Shown: piece after piece, positions 44,377 through 53,211 of the stretch
Numbering within the stretch: position 1 is the stretch's first letter
How the letters are laid out: every line of letters starts with the position of its first letter
NCBI RefSeq assembly: GCF_025210605.1
Contig: NZ_JAOARI010000031.1
Span: forward strand, 1 to 64,000
Length of the DNA: 64,000 nucleotides
Direction of reading: 5' to 3'
From: Halodesulfovibrio sp.
Lineage (GTDB): Bacteria; Desulfobacterota; Desulfovibrionia; Desulfovibrionales; Desulfovibrionaceae
Position numbers and translations under genes: made by a program
The notes under the pieces: generated by a model
What the model was told of the DNA's origin: nothing
Database searches by the model: none
What the model saw: only the letters and a program-made list of their open reading frames with translations

Positions 44377-46272
44377 ATGAGTACAGCAGCATTAACCACA
44401 GCCTACAGACCACAACGCTTTGCCGAAGTTGCAGGGCAGCAGACAATCAAATCTGTTCTGTCCAGAGCAGCCAAAGAAGACAAAGTAGCCCCCGCCTACC
44501 TTTTTAGCGGCACTCGCGGTGTCGGTAAAACAACCATTGCCCGTATTTTTGCAAAAGCACTTAACTGTCAGAACGCACCGACCGGAGAGCCGTGTAATGA
44601 GTGTGAGCATTGCAAAAAGATTACGCAGGGCATGCATGTAGATGTGGTAGAAATTGACGGTGCCTCCAACCGAGGTATTGATGACGCACGCAGGTTGCGC
44701 GAATCCATTGGATATGCCGCAATGGAAGGACGTTACAAAGTCTTCATTATCGATGAAGCCCACATGCTCACCCGTGACGCGTTCAATGCGCTGCTCAAAA
44801 CGTTGGAGGAACCACCTAAAGGGGTGACGTTTATTCTGGCGACTACAGAATCACATAAATTTCCGATTACAATCATCAGCCGTTGTCAGCACTACACATT
44901 TAAGATGCTTACAGAGCAGGAGCTTGTGGAGCATCTGAGTAAAATTTTAGAGCTTGAAAAACATGAATATGACCCCGCCGCAGTGCGCCTTATTGCGCGT
45001 CGTGCCGCAGGTTCTGTACGTGATTCTATGTCCCTTCTCGGACAGGTGTTGGCTCTTGGTCATGATCGTCTAGAAATAGCTGATGTACGCTCTATTCTTG
45101 GACTTGCAGGGCAAGAACTGTTTTTCAGCGTTATGGACGCTATGAAAAATCAAGATGTTGTCGCATTGTCGCAAGTTATCCGTGAAATATTGGAGCAAGG
45201 TGTAGATATTGGGTTCTTTTTGCGAGAACTCGGTAATACGTGGCGAAATTTGTTTATGCTCAAGCAGGCAGGAGAACAGGCTTTACCGCTTCTTAATTTG
45301 CCGGAAGCAGAAGCACAGCAATGGCTGGAACTTGCACCGCAATTTGCACTTTCGCATGTGCATGCTTGCTGGCAGCTTACACTTGAAGGGCAACGTCGTG
45401 TTCTTACCAGTTTAGAACCAGCAATGGCTCTTGAACTGCTGTTGCTTAACCTTGCTTTTCTACCGAAACTTATTTCTACAGAATCGCTCTCGCGTGGAAC
45501 CGGTGCTCCGCAGCAACCAGCGGGACAACGCCCCGCTCCTCAGCAGGCAACACCACAACCTGCACCACAGGAAACACAACAGGCAGCACCACAAGCCCAG
45601 CAGCAACGAGCGCCGCAAGCTCCATCTCAACCGCCGCATAGACAGCAAGGGCAGCAGCCATCGTATATGCAGCAGGAGCAACGCCAGCAGCCACCACATC
45701 GGCAGCAACAGGAACAGCGTCAACAACCTCCGCATAGGCAGCAGCGTCAGCCAATGCAACAGAATATGCCGCCTTCTATGCCTCCAATGGATGCGCCACC
45801 TGTGGAGCTTCCTCCAGAGCTTGGAGGGGCGAACAACAGCATGAGCGCGCCGCCGGATATTCCTTCTTCCGGTGGAGGAGACTCCTCAAGTAATACTCAG
45901 CCGTCCGATCTTACAGGCTGGAGCGAATTTTTAGAGTCCTGCCAAAAGCAGGATGAGACGGGCGGCAAAAGCTTACAGTATCTTGCTCAGGCAACAGGGA
46001 AAAGGCTCGGTGACAGTATACAGATTACCGCGGCTGGTCGAACTCAGTACGACATGTTAAATAATACGGATGTTATCAATCTGCTTACGCACCGTGCGAA
46101 AGAGTGGTACGGAACGTCCTCTGTAATCTTGCTTGAGCCTGAATCAGAAGCGCGCAGTTATCACGAATTAAAAGAAGAAATTGAATCGAATCCGGCAGCA
46201 CAGCTTCTAAAAGAAGAACTCGGTGCTGAGTTGCTGACATTCAAACATAAAGATGACCCGAGCCGGAAATAA
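44377..46272 (+). CDS. dnaX: DNA polymerase III subunit gamma/tau
   Basis: Clamp-loader ATPase of 631 residues. AAA+ core: Walker A GTRGVGKTT (near 46-54), a zinc module with four cysteines (CQNAPTGEPCNECEHC), Walker B FIIDEAHMLT and sensor motif ATTESHKFPITIISRCQ. After residue about 370 a long Gln/Pro-rich linker includes repeated PPHRQQ units and precedes a C-terminal tau-type domain (SEFLESCQKQDETGG..). I see no A-AAA-AAG slippery site, so a frameshifted gamma form is not evident. CAGGA precedes the ATG. First gene of dnaX-ebfC-recR. Confidence 0.95.
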   Translation: MSTAALTTAYRPQRFAEVAGQQTIKSVLSRAAKEDKVAPAYLFSGTRGVGKTTIARIFAKALNCQNAPTGEPCNECEHCKKITQGMHVDVVEIDGASNRGIDDARRLRESIGYAAMEGRYKVFIIDEAHMLTRDAFNALLKTLEEPPKGVTFILATTESHKFPITIISRCQHYTFKMLTEQELVEHLSKILELEKHEYDPAAVRLIARRAAGSVRDSMSLLGQVLALGHDRLEIADVRSILGLAGQELFFSVMDAMKNQDVVALSQVIREILEQGVDIGFFLRELGNTWRNLFMLKQAGEQALPLLNLPEAEAQQWLELAPQFALSHVHACWQLTLEGQRRVLTSLEPAMALELLLLNLAFLPKLISTESLSRGTGAPQQPAGQRPAPQQATPQPAPQETQQAAPQAQQQRAPQAPSQPPHRQQGQQPSYMQQEQRQQPPHRQQQEQRQQPPHRQQRQPMQQNMPPSMPPMDAPPVELPPELGGANNSMSAPPDIPSSGGGDSSSNTQPSDLTGWSEFLESCQKQDETGGKSLQYLAQATGKRLGDSIQITAAGRTQYDMLNNTDVINLLTHRAKEWYGTSSVILLEPESEARSYHELKEEIESNPAAQLLKEELGAELLTFKHKDDPSRK

Positions 46273-46401
46273 TTCCGGTGCGCAAGGCATGTTCCTATTC
46301 TTTGTTATAAACAGAAAATGGTTAGGAACGCTTTTTTCAACAAACAATGCAGAACGTATTTTTCTGCTTACAGTAAATAAAACATTCTCAAGGAGACTAC
46401 C

Positions 46402-46713
46402 ATGCGTGGAATGAACGATATGCTTCGTCAGGCTCAGATGCTTCAGAAAAAAATGACTAAACTTCAGGACGAACTGGCAGAACGCGAAGTAACCGGCACT
46501 GCTGGCGGTGGTATGATTACCGTTGTTTGTACTGGTAAACAGGAAATCCGTTCAATTGCTATCGACAAAAACGCTGTAGACCCTGAAGATGTTGAAATGC
46601 TTCAGGACCTCGTGCTTGCTGCAACCAATGACGCACTGCGTAAGTCTAAAGAAATGGCTGAAAACGAAATGGGCGCTCTCACCGGCGGCATGAACATCCC
46701 GGGCTTATTCTAA
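46402..46713 (+). CDS. ebfC: YbaB/EbfC nucleoid-associated protein
   Basis: 103-residue DNA-binding dimer typical of the gene between dnaX and recR. Features: a helical N-terminus with [26 protein letters not shown], then [21 protein letters not shown] and a helical end. Excellent AAGGAG upstream. Conserved synteny alone makes the call secure. Confidence 0.93.
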   Translation: MRGMNDMLRQAQMLQKKMTKLQDELAEREVTGTAGGGMITVVCTGKQEIRSIAIDKNAVDPEDVEMLQDLVLAATNDALRKSKEMAENEMGALTGGMNIPGLF

Positions 46714-46726
46714 ATCAGGATTATCA

Positions 46727-47332
46727 GTGCAACAGCTCCCTGAACCGTTAAAAATTCTGGTCGAACAGCTTTCCAAACTGCCGGGGCTCGGACCTAAGTC
46801 TGCCCAACGGCTTGCAATGACACTTCTCAAGTGGCCGGAAAAGCAAACCCGCGATCTTGGACAAAATATTCATGACTTGCGGGATAAACTCCATCTGTGT
46901 GACCGATGCGGTGCATTATCAGATACCGACCCTTGTGCTATTTGCATCAATGAGACCCGCGCTACAGATACCCTGTGTCTTGTGCCGGAGTGGGATGCAA
47001 TGCTCGCACTTGAAGAAGGCGGCTTCTATAAAGGACAATACTTTATCATCGGCGGACTCATTGCGCCGCTTGAAAACGTAACTCCTGAGCAGTTGGAGCT
47101 GGACAAACTGAAGCAGCGCTTACTCGAAGGTGCTATTACCGAGATTATCTTTGCGCTCGGAACCACCATTGAAGCGGAAAATACCGTTTCCTACATTAAG
47201 GAACTTGTAAAACGGGAATTTCCGCACATTAGTGTAAGTCGACTAGCGCAAGGTATCCCCCTTGGCTCAGATGTAAAATTTGTTGATAAGGCAACGCTTC
47301 GGCAGTCATTGAATTATCGGCAAAAGCTGTAG
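46727..47332 (+). CDS. recR: Recombination mediator RecR
   Basis: 201-residue RecFOR-pathway protein. Helix-hairpin-helix KLPGLGPKSAQRLAMTLL, a zinc finger with CDRCGALSDTDPCAIC, and the Toprim domain (TLCLVPEWDAMLALE .. EIIFALGTTIEAENTVSYI). The start is GTG 46727, 13 bases after the ebfC stop, with AGGA upstream. Ends the operon against repeat copy C. Confidence 0.95.
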   Translation: MQQLPEPLKILVEQLSKLPGLGPKSAQRLAMTLLKWPEKQTRDLGQNIHDLRDKLHLCDRCGALSDTDPCAICINETRATDTLCLVPEWDAMLALEEGGFYKGQYFIIGGLIAPLENVTPEQLELDKLKQRLLEGAITEIIFALGTTIEAENTVSYIKELVKREFPHISVSRLAQGIPLGSDVKFVDKATLRQSLNYRQKL

Positions 47333-47334
47333 CT

Positions 47335-47751
47335 GTTTCCGACGGCGCTGCCGCGGGCTTTAGAACCTTTTTTGAAGAAAGGTCTCAACGTCCCGTTACC
47401 TTGTGCCTTCGGCGACCAGAACTTTTACCCGCGAGGTCAGCACGTTTCTTTTGCTCTCTCGCGGCTTACGTCCCATTACCTTTCCATATACTTGTATACT
47501 GTTGCATCATGAGTCTTTTTGATGCAAGCGTATTCAAAATCAAAATAGTACATACAAAAGGCTGTCCCATATATGAAGGACAGCCTTTTTATTTGAATCA
47601 AGTTACGTTAAGCCGTGCAAAGACATATCCAACGGGATATCCTCGCATAATAAAAAGTTTTGAAGGGGGTCTGGGGGAAACTTTGCAAAAGTTTCAGCCC
47701 AGCTGTCGGAGACAACAGCCCCTCGGAGAGTCACCGAAGGCTTCTAAGAAC
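47335..47751 (+). repeat. Dispersed convergent-junction repeat, copy C
   Basis: Same modular structure as copies A and B, with the first hairpin partly decayed; terminator hairpin at 47556-47590, large stem around 47671-47702. The final 110 bases are nearly identical to copy A. It separates convergent recR and cobT. Confidence 0.85.
47556..47590. terminator. Bidirectional terminator in repeat copy C
   Basis: AAAAGGCTGTCC and GGACAGCCTTTTT arms around a ten-base loop. Confidence 0.87.
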
Positions 47752-47776
47752 AAAGTAGCCCAAGAGGTTTAAAAAA

Positions 47777-48928
47777 TTATGGCAGCAGGTTGTCAGGTGG
47801 CTCTACATTGGCATCATCGTAGGTGGTCATTTGGTTATAGGTATTGCAGGCACAGCGCATAAGGAAAAGCGCAAGCGGCACGCCGCTGCCTTCACCTAGC
47901 CGGAGTCCGAGATCATGAAGCGGGGCAATATCCAGCTTCTCAAGGATGGTCTTGTGTCCTGCTTCGGCTGATGCATGCGAGAAAAATGTATAGTCTTTGA
48001 CCGTCGGACAAAGCTTCCACGCGGCTGTGTAGGCTGCTGTTGCGATGAATCCATCGAGAAGTACGAGTTGGTTATTGGCTGCTCCACCAAGTATTAAGCC
48101 TGCCAGTGCGGCAATTTCATACCCGCCGACAGCCGCAAGAATATCTACGGGGTCACCGGATTGAATTGTATTGGCGTGTAATGACAGTGCGCGCTCGATA
48201 GCCAGAGTTTTTCTTTTGATACCCTCTGCGTCTATGCCGCCGCCTGCCCCTGTAATATCTTTCGGGAGCAGGTTAAGAAATGAGCAGTAGAGGGCTGTTG
48301 AAGGCGTTGTGTTGGAAACCCCCATTTCTCCGGTGCCGATTGCTGGGCAGCCTTCCAGATGGGCTTTATGGGCAAGGGAAGCACCAATGAGCAGCGCCCT
48401 CAGGCACATTTCTCGACTCATTGCCGGTGCTTTTGCTATGTTGTTGGTACCTTGGGCAATTTTGCATTGAATTAATGATGGGTGCTCAGGATACGCTCCA
48501 CCTTTGGATGCGAGATCAACTACGCATAACTCAGCACCCGCAGTATTTGCCAACACATTTATTCCTGCCCCGCCGTTGCAAAAATTTTGTACCATCTGGC
48601 GTGTTACATCTTGTGTAAAAGCCGAGACTCCTTCTTCATTGACACCGTGGTCTCCTGCAATTGCGTAAATGCGGAGCGGATCAGCAGCTATGCCTATTGT
48701 TTTCTTTTGGATGCAGCACATGCGTATGGCAAGCTCTTCCAGCTTACCGAGGCTGCCCACAGGTTTTGTGAGATTGTCGAGACGCTGGTTTGCTGCTTTT
48801 CGCAAAGAGGGGGAAACCGGCTCAATCCGGTCTAAAAGATCGCGCAGCAGAACTTCGTTTTCTGCGGTGTTTTCGTAGGTGGAAAATTTCCTAGCTTCGA
48901 AAGCGTGACCTGATTCGGAAAATTTCAT
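47777..48928 (-). CDS. cobT: Nicotinate-nucleotide--dimethylbenzimidazole phosphoribosyltransferase
   Basis: Makes alpha-ribazole phosphate, the lower-ligand precursor of cobalamin. 383 residues, about 25 longer at the N-terminus than typical. Landmarks: NLTKPVGSLGKLEELA, YAIAGDHGVNEEGVSAF, PAIGTGEMGVSNTTPSTAL, and the catalytic glutamate in LGLRLGEGSGVPLAL. AGGAGA before the ATG. Complements cbiG and cobJ in this window, showing a dispersed corrinoid pathway. No cobalamin riboswitch is recognisable in the 150-base upstream region. Confidence 0.95.
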   Translation of the reverse strand: MKFSESGHAFEARKFSTYENTAENEVLLRDLLDRIEPVSPSLRKAANQRLDNLTKPVGSLGKLEELAIRMCCIQKKTIGIAADPLRIYAIAGDHGVNEEGVSAFTQDVTRQMVQNFCNGGAGINVLANTAGAELCVVDLASKGGAYPEHPSLIQCKIAQGTNNIAKAPAMSREMCLRALLIGASLAHKAHLEGCPAIGTGEMGVSNTTPSTALYCSFLNLLPKDITGAGGGIDAEGIKRKTLAIERALSLHANTIQSGDPVDILAAVGGYEIAALAGLILGGAANNQLVLLDGFIATAAYTAAWKLCPTVKDYTFFSHASAEAGHKTILEKLDIAPLHDLGLRLGEGSGVPLALFLMRCACNTYNQMTTYDDANVEPPDNLLP

Positions 48929-49081
48929 GGAATCTCCTGAAATAATGGGAAAGCCATATGCCGGATAACGCTATAGTGTTGACTTTACGTGTGATGGCGT
49001 TAGTTTTTTGTTTCAGATGTGTAGATGCTGTCTGAACGACAGTGGTACGGTTAACCATCAAGAACAGGATAAAGGTAGCTG

Positions 49082-50437
49082 ATGCGTCGATTCTTCGCAA
49101 TAATCCTTCTGGTCATGCTTAGCAGTAGTATTGCATTTGCTGGAAATAATTATGCAAAACTTCAGAACGAGGGCAGCGTTCGTATAACGCCTGTAGTTAC
49201 GGCGGTGCATAAAGCTGCACCTGCGGTTGTAAGTATCAGTACTGATAGAATTGTTGAGCGCTCAGTAAATCCGTTTGCAAATTTGCTTCCCCGAAATCCG
49301 ATCTTTGACGACTTTTTCCAGCGAGATCGTGGACGCCGTAAAGTTAAAGAACAAACGCTCGGCTCCGGCGTAATTATTGATTCCAATAAGGCGATTGTTT
49401 TGACAAACGCCCATGTTATTGAAGGTGCAGCCCAGATTAATGTTACGTTGCTTGATGGCAGAATTTTTACCGCGACAATGCTCGGTTCTGACCCTGATTT
49501 TGATCTTGCCGTTCTTAAACTTGATGATGCAACAGACTTACCTGAACTGCCAATGGCGCAGTCTGACGACATTATGCCGGGTGAAACTGTAATCGCCATC
49601 GGTAACCCGCTCGGGTTTAGCCACACAGTCACTACTGGGGTTGTCTCTGCATTAAATCGTTCTATTAAAACAGATAACGCAACGATTACAGACCTTATCC
49701 AGATTGATGCTGCAATTAATCCCGGAAACAGCGGAGGCCCGTTAATTAACCTTGCTGGAGAGCTGGTTGGTGTTAATACGGCTATGTTGCGGCAGGCTGC
49801 AAATATTGGGTTTTCCATTCCTATAGATAAAGCACGTCGGGCTGTAACAGAGTTACTGGAAACCGGACATATTGTACCTGTCTGGCTCGGAATTTCCGGA
49901 CAGAATCTTGATGAAAACACTGCCGCGTGGTTGCAGTTGCAGTCCACAAAAGGGCTGCTTGTAACAGCAGTATTTAATGATGCTCCCGCACAGCAGGCTG
50001 GGCTGGTGTCTGGTGATACAATAATTGCTGTAAATGACAATTTGGTGACAGACCATCGTCACTATATACAGCTACTGAAGAATATGACAAAGGGAGAAAA
50101 GGTAGCCGTTACTTTTGTTCGTAATGGTGAAAAGTTTACTGCGTCACTGTATGCAGAACCATACTCTGAAGCTATGGCAGCGAATCAGCTTGTCGACAGA
50201 TGGGGCTTTACGACAAGACTTGGCGATACCTATTTAGTTGTAGATTCCGTACGTAAGGGCAGCCCTGCTGCAAAGCTAGGATTACAGACTGGTGACTTGC
50301 TTGTGAACATAAGTGGAAAGAAGATGACTGATATGAATACGTTGTATCAGGCGTTCTTTACACATAGGCTGGATTCTTCCCTTATTCTGCTTGTCGGAAG
50401 AGGCGGTAAAGGCTACCGCGTTCGTATGGATATATAG
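49082..50437 (+). CDS. HtrA/DegP-type periplasmic serine protease
   Basis: 451 residues: Sec signal peptide (to about IAFA), trypsin-like domain with the full triad His111 (TNAHVIEGA), Asp141 (DFDLAVLKLD) and Ser217 (NPGNSGGPL), followed by two PDZ domains (about 255-350 and 365-450). Degrades or refolds damaged envelope proteins. The Q-linker is short and no membrane anchor remains after cleavage, so it is soluble. The intact triad contrasts with the serine-less homologue at 23673. Divergent from cobT. Confidence 0.94.
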   Translation: MRRFFAIILLVMLSSSIAFAGNNYAKLQNEGSVRITPVVTAVHKAAPAVVSISTDRIVERSVNPFANLLPRNPIFDDFFQRDRGRRKVKEQTLGSGVIIDSNKAIVLTNAHVIEGAAQINVTLLDGRIFTATMLGSDPDFDLAVLKLDDATDLPELPMAQSDDIMPGETVIAIGNPLGFSHTVTTGVVSALNRSIKTDNATITDLIQIDAAINPGNSGGPLINLAGELVGVNTAMLRQAANIGFSIPIDKARRAVTELLETGHIVPVWLGISGQNLDENTAAWLQLQSTKGLLVTAVFNDAPAQQAGLVSGDTIIAVNDNLVTDHRHYIQLLKNMTKGEKVAVTFVRNGEKFTASLYAEPYSEAMAANQLVDRWGFTTRLGDTYLVVDSVRKGSPAAKLGLQTGDLLVNISGKKMTDMNTLYQAFFTHRLDSSLILLVGRGGKGYRVRMDI

Positions 50438-50521
50438 TCCTACAATTACTAGATAAAAAAAAATGTGTGTGATATTCACGCAAAAAAATCTGCAAAGCAT
50501 GAAGATAATGTTTTTCAGGTC

Positions 50522-50551
50522 TTGACACTGGCAACAGGACAGGGCTAATTG
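50522..50551 (+). promoter_or_regulatory. Possible ferredoxin promoter
   Basis: TTGACA (50522-50527), 18-base spacer, TAATTG (50546-50551), about 100 bases before the ferredoxin ATG. Confidence 0.4.
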
Positions 50552-50649
50552 CAGGTTTCGATGAGACTAATGCACCAAACCTAGTCACTAGGTGTTGATG
50601 CTCTTATTACAGGTTCATCGAGAACCAAAATCAAACCTGGAGGATTACC

Positions 50650-50838
50650 ATGGGTTACAATGTTACCGTTGATACAGACAAATGTACTGGCGACGCAGAA
50701 TGCGTAGACGTATGTCCAGTTGAAGTTTTCGAAATGCAGGACGGCAAAGCAGAGCCAGCAAACGCAGACGAATGTCTCGGTTGTGAATCCTGTGTTGAAG
50801 TTTGTGAAGCAGACGCAATCGTTGTTGAAGAAATGTAA
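50650..50838 (+). CDS. Ferredoxin with Asp in the first cluster motif (ferredoxin III type)
   Basis: 62-residue two-cluster ferredoxin. The second cluster motif is standard (Cys42, 45, 48, 52). The first reads C-TG-D-AE-C-VDV-C-P: Cys12, Asp15, Cys18, Cys22, with aspartate where the second cysteine belongs. Desulfovibrio africanus ferredoxin III has the same substitution (Asp14 without the initiator Met); its [3Fe-4S] cluster takes up iron or other metals reversibly with Asp as ligand. A similar 7Fe/8Fe protein is expected here, serving as cytoplasmic electron carrier. CTGGAGG eight bases before the ATG. Monocistronic. Confidence 0.93.
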   Translation: MGYNVTVDTDKCTGDAECVDVCPVEVFEMQDGKAEPANADECLGCESCVEVCEADAIVVEEM

Positions 50839-51348
50839 TTCAACACGTGCGATTCTTCGCATGCTTTGATTTTTAAACCGGACAGCGGGGTATCCCGTTG
50901 TCCGGTTTCACGTATGGAAAGCTGTTTGATACGATGCCTGCAAGAGGCAGCAAGCCGCAGGGTAGCGTGATTTACTGTGTGTGCTTTTGAACTTCGTGTT
51001 CATTCTTGCTTGACCTGATCGAAACGATTTTTCAGCAGCTCTCTTTTTTGTGTGTGGGGGAACTTCGCAATATATAAGCTGTAATTTGTTCAGTAACTCT
51101 TGTTGAGCAAAAAATCCTTTCTGCTGTACCCGTTGGTACTCAACGTTTTGCCGTATATTTTTTTATTCTGCTGCCGTTCTTCCCTTGCCAGTTGGGCATT
51201 TCGTTACTAATAATTTTGTTGCAGACAGGTTCAATTTTGAGTGTGGCTGTCTGGTGACCACTAAGAATATATTGCTCCAATCATGTATGTATAAAAAGGC
51301 TACCGATTGTGGACTGTTACTGAGTCTACAGAGGTAGGGAGTTTTCTG
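50839..51348. other. Intergenic region after ferredoxin
   Basis: Contains a perfect-looking stem AAACCGGACA/TGTCCGGTTT with inner CGGG/CCCG (50875-50907), probably the ferredoxin transcript end although no T-run follows. The remaining 440 bases show no gene. Confidence 0.45.
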
Positions 51349-52020
51349 ATGAAGTTGGATTTTTCTGAATTTTTTGCACAATACGAAGCACTTGTTGCTG
51401 AAGTAGATTCTGTTTTTGATCGTGTAGCCGATATGCACGGTGACTGTATTAGCTGTAAAACTGGTTGCAGTGACTGTTGCCATGCATTGTTTGACGTAAG
51501 CCTGATTGAAGCGCTGTACCTTAACCACAAATTTCTCGAACGATACCCGTTTGGTGAAGAGCGTTCTAATATCGTAGAAGCTGCTAACATCGCGGACCGT
51601 AAGATTTATAAACGTAAGCGCCAACTGTACCGCGACTCCATGAAAGGTGTTGAAACACGCGAATTGCTCGAAGCAATGGCTAAGGAGCGTATCCGCTGCC
51701 CACTGCTTAACAGCGAAGAAAAATGTACATTGTACGATGCCCGTCCGATAACCTGCCGGTTATACGGCATCCCTACTAATATCGGTGGCAAAGCGCATAC
51801 CTGCGGACTTTCTAAGTTTAAACCGGGCACACCATACCCTACTGTGTCCCTTGATACTATTCAGGATAGACTCGGAAAAATCAGCCTTGAGCTGTGTAAA
51901 AGCATCAAGTCTAGATATAAGGAACTGCCGGAAGTGCTGGTTCCTGTGTCAATGGCACTTATTACTAACTACGATGATGAGTACCTTGGTCTTAAAGAAC
52001 CAAAGAAAAAGGGTGTGTAA
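51349..52020 (+). CDS. YkgJ family cysteine-cluster protein
   Basis: 223 residues. An N-terminal CISCKTGCSDCC cluster and later cysteines in RCPLLNSEEKCTLYDARPITCRLYG and HTCG form the pattern of the YkgJ (CxxxCxxCC zinc/iron-chelating) family. The family is predicted to bind metal; function is not established. GGGAG before the ATG at 51349. The stop overlaps the next start (TAATG), so it heads a tightly coupled three-gene operon with an unknown gene and a TPR protein. Confidence 0.85.
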   Translation: MKLDFSEFFAQYEALVAEVDSVFDRVADMHGDCISCKTGCSDCCHALFDVSLIEALYLNHKFLERYPFGEERSNIVEAANIADRKIYKRKRQLYRDSMKGVETRELLEAMAKERIRCPLLNSEEKCTLYDARPITCRLYGIPTNIGGKAHTCGLSKFKPGTPYPTVSLDTIQDRLGKISLELCKSIKSRYKELPEVLVPVSMALITNYDDEYLGLKEPKKKGV

Positions 52021-52409
52021 TGAGTATTTCAGCAAGTATGTACCGTACCGGTGCTGAACATGAGTTGACACCGGAAGAAGAAGAACAAAAGCGGATTATG
52101 TACGACAATATGGCTCCGCGCCGTCGTAAGTTCATTGACCGCATCGGATATGATAACTGGGATCCGTTTCCTAAACCGAACGATCCTATGGAATTGCGTA
52201 TGGATTTATCCAAGCGCACCACACAGCAGCTCGTTCGCGAGTTTCTCCAGTCTCATAGAGGCCAGTATTCCAACGACTATGGTCGCGGCGCATTAGAAAC
52301 CGCTGTGGGCATTGTCAATAAGGATGAGAAGTACCGCGGCATTTTTGATTTCTGCGTTTGGTATTACAACCTCTTGATTGAAGAAGGGCATATAAATCAT
52401 GACGACTAA
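52020..52409 (+). CDS. Conserved-looking protein of unknown function
   Basis: 129 residues, not recognised. No signal peptide, membrane helix or cysteine cluster. Strongly charged N-terminal half (ELTPEEEEQKRIMYDNMAPRRRKFIDRIGYDNWDPFPKP), then a helical domain (TQQLVREFLQSHRGQYSNDYGRGALETAVGIVNKDEKYRGIFDFCVWYYNLL). Start and stop overlap its neighbours (one base with YkgJ, eleven with the TPR gene), which is strong evidence that it is translated and works with them, perhaps in a shared complex. Confidence 0.85.
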   Translation: MSISASMYRTGAEHELTPEEEEQKRIMYDNMAPRRRKFIDRIGYDNWDPFPKPNDPMELRMDLSKRTTQQLVREFLQSHRGQYSNDYGRGALETAVGIVNKDEKYRGIFDFCVWYYNLLIEEGHINHDD

Positions 52410-53028
52410 AGAATTTGCAAGCATCGAAGAGTACGTTGCTTTTTTACGTAAAGAAATTGAGGAAAACCCAGAATGTGCAAACCACCACTACAACCTTGGT
52501 GTAGCACTTCTTTCTGTACGTGACTGGAACGGTGCCGAAGCTTCTTTCCTCGAATGTATCCGTAACTCAAGCCGTTTTGCTGAAGCATATGTACAGCTTG
52601 GTGGTATTTGCATGCAGCGTAACGACCTTGAAGGTTGCATGCAGTACAACAAAGAAGCAGCACAGTGCCGTGCTAAATTCCCTGTGCCTTGGGCTAACAT
52701 GGCATTTGTACATTTGCAGATGGGTAATGCTGAAGAGTCTATCAAATGTGCGATGAAAGCTCTTAAATGGGATCCTGATTTCGTTCAGGCTCAGGCTACT
52801 ATTGCTTCTGCGCATTACATGCTCGGTGAGCTTGATGACAGTGAAAAAGTTTCCAAAAAAGCTATCGCTTCCTACCCTTCTTTTGCTCCGGCGTACAACA
52901 ACCTTGCTCTGGTTGCTCTTGAGCGTGGTGACTTTGCCGCTGCTATCGAAAATGTAGATAAAGCAATTGAGCTTGGCTTTGACGTTGACCCTAACTTCCT
53001 TGAAGAGCTTGCTCCGCATCGCGCATAG
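52399..53028 (+). CDS. Tetratricopeptide repeat protein
   Basis: 209 residues of about five TPR units, e.g. NHHYNLGVALLSVRDWNGAEASFLECI, AEAYVQLGGICMQRNDLEGCMQYNKEA, PWANMAFVHLQMGNAEESIKCAMKAL and APAYNNLALVALERGDFAAAIENVDKAI. No signal peptide: a cytoplasmic scaffold. Its ATG lies inside the preceding gene, so the three genes are translationally coupled. Codon use is strongly biased toward frequent codons, suggesting good expression. Partner unknown. Confidence 0.92.
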   Translation: MTTKEFASIEEYVAFLRKEIEENPECANHHYNLGVALLSVRDWNGAEASFLECIRNSSRFAEAYVQLGGICMQRNDLEGCMQYNKEAAQCRAKFPVPWANMAFVHLQMGNAEESIKCAMKALKWDPDFVQAQATIASAHYMLGELDDSEKVSKKAIASYPSFAPAYNNLALVALERGDFAAAIENVDKAIELGFDVDPNFLEELAPHRA

Positions 53029-53100
53029 CTTTTTGCTACAGCATATACGCTTGTCCGTTCTGTAACGAACTGGGTCGAGCGTAAGACATTGATTGTAAGA

Positions 53101-53140
53101 AAAAGACCGTCCTCATACGAAAGGGCGGTCTTTTTTTTGT
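53101..53140 (+). terminator. Terminator of the YkgJ-TPR operon
   Basis: AAAAGACCGTCC and GGGCGGTCTTTT arms (one G-U pair), followed by eight T. Confidence 0.92.
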
Positions 53141-53211
53141 TATAATCAGTGGAGAACGCTTTCGGCTACGGCATAATATCCCGATATATGATCTTTCATC
53201 GGGAGAGAATT

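Noticed and set aside
44377..46272. Programmed frameshift in dnaX producing gamma
   Set aside because: No A-AAA-AAG heptamer or similar slip site with a following hairpin was seen.
48929..49081. Cobalamin riboswitch upstream of cobT
   Set aside because: Only about 150 bases separate divergent genes and no B12-box-like sequence was found; cbiG upstream was likewise negative.
49162..50040. Antisense frame of about 290 codons opposite the HtrA gene
   Set aside because: The sense strand encodes an unmistakable protease with full triad; the antisense product resembles nothing and lacks a ribosome site.
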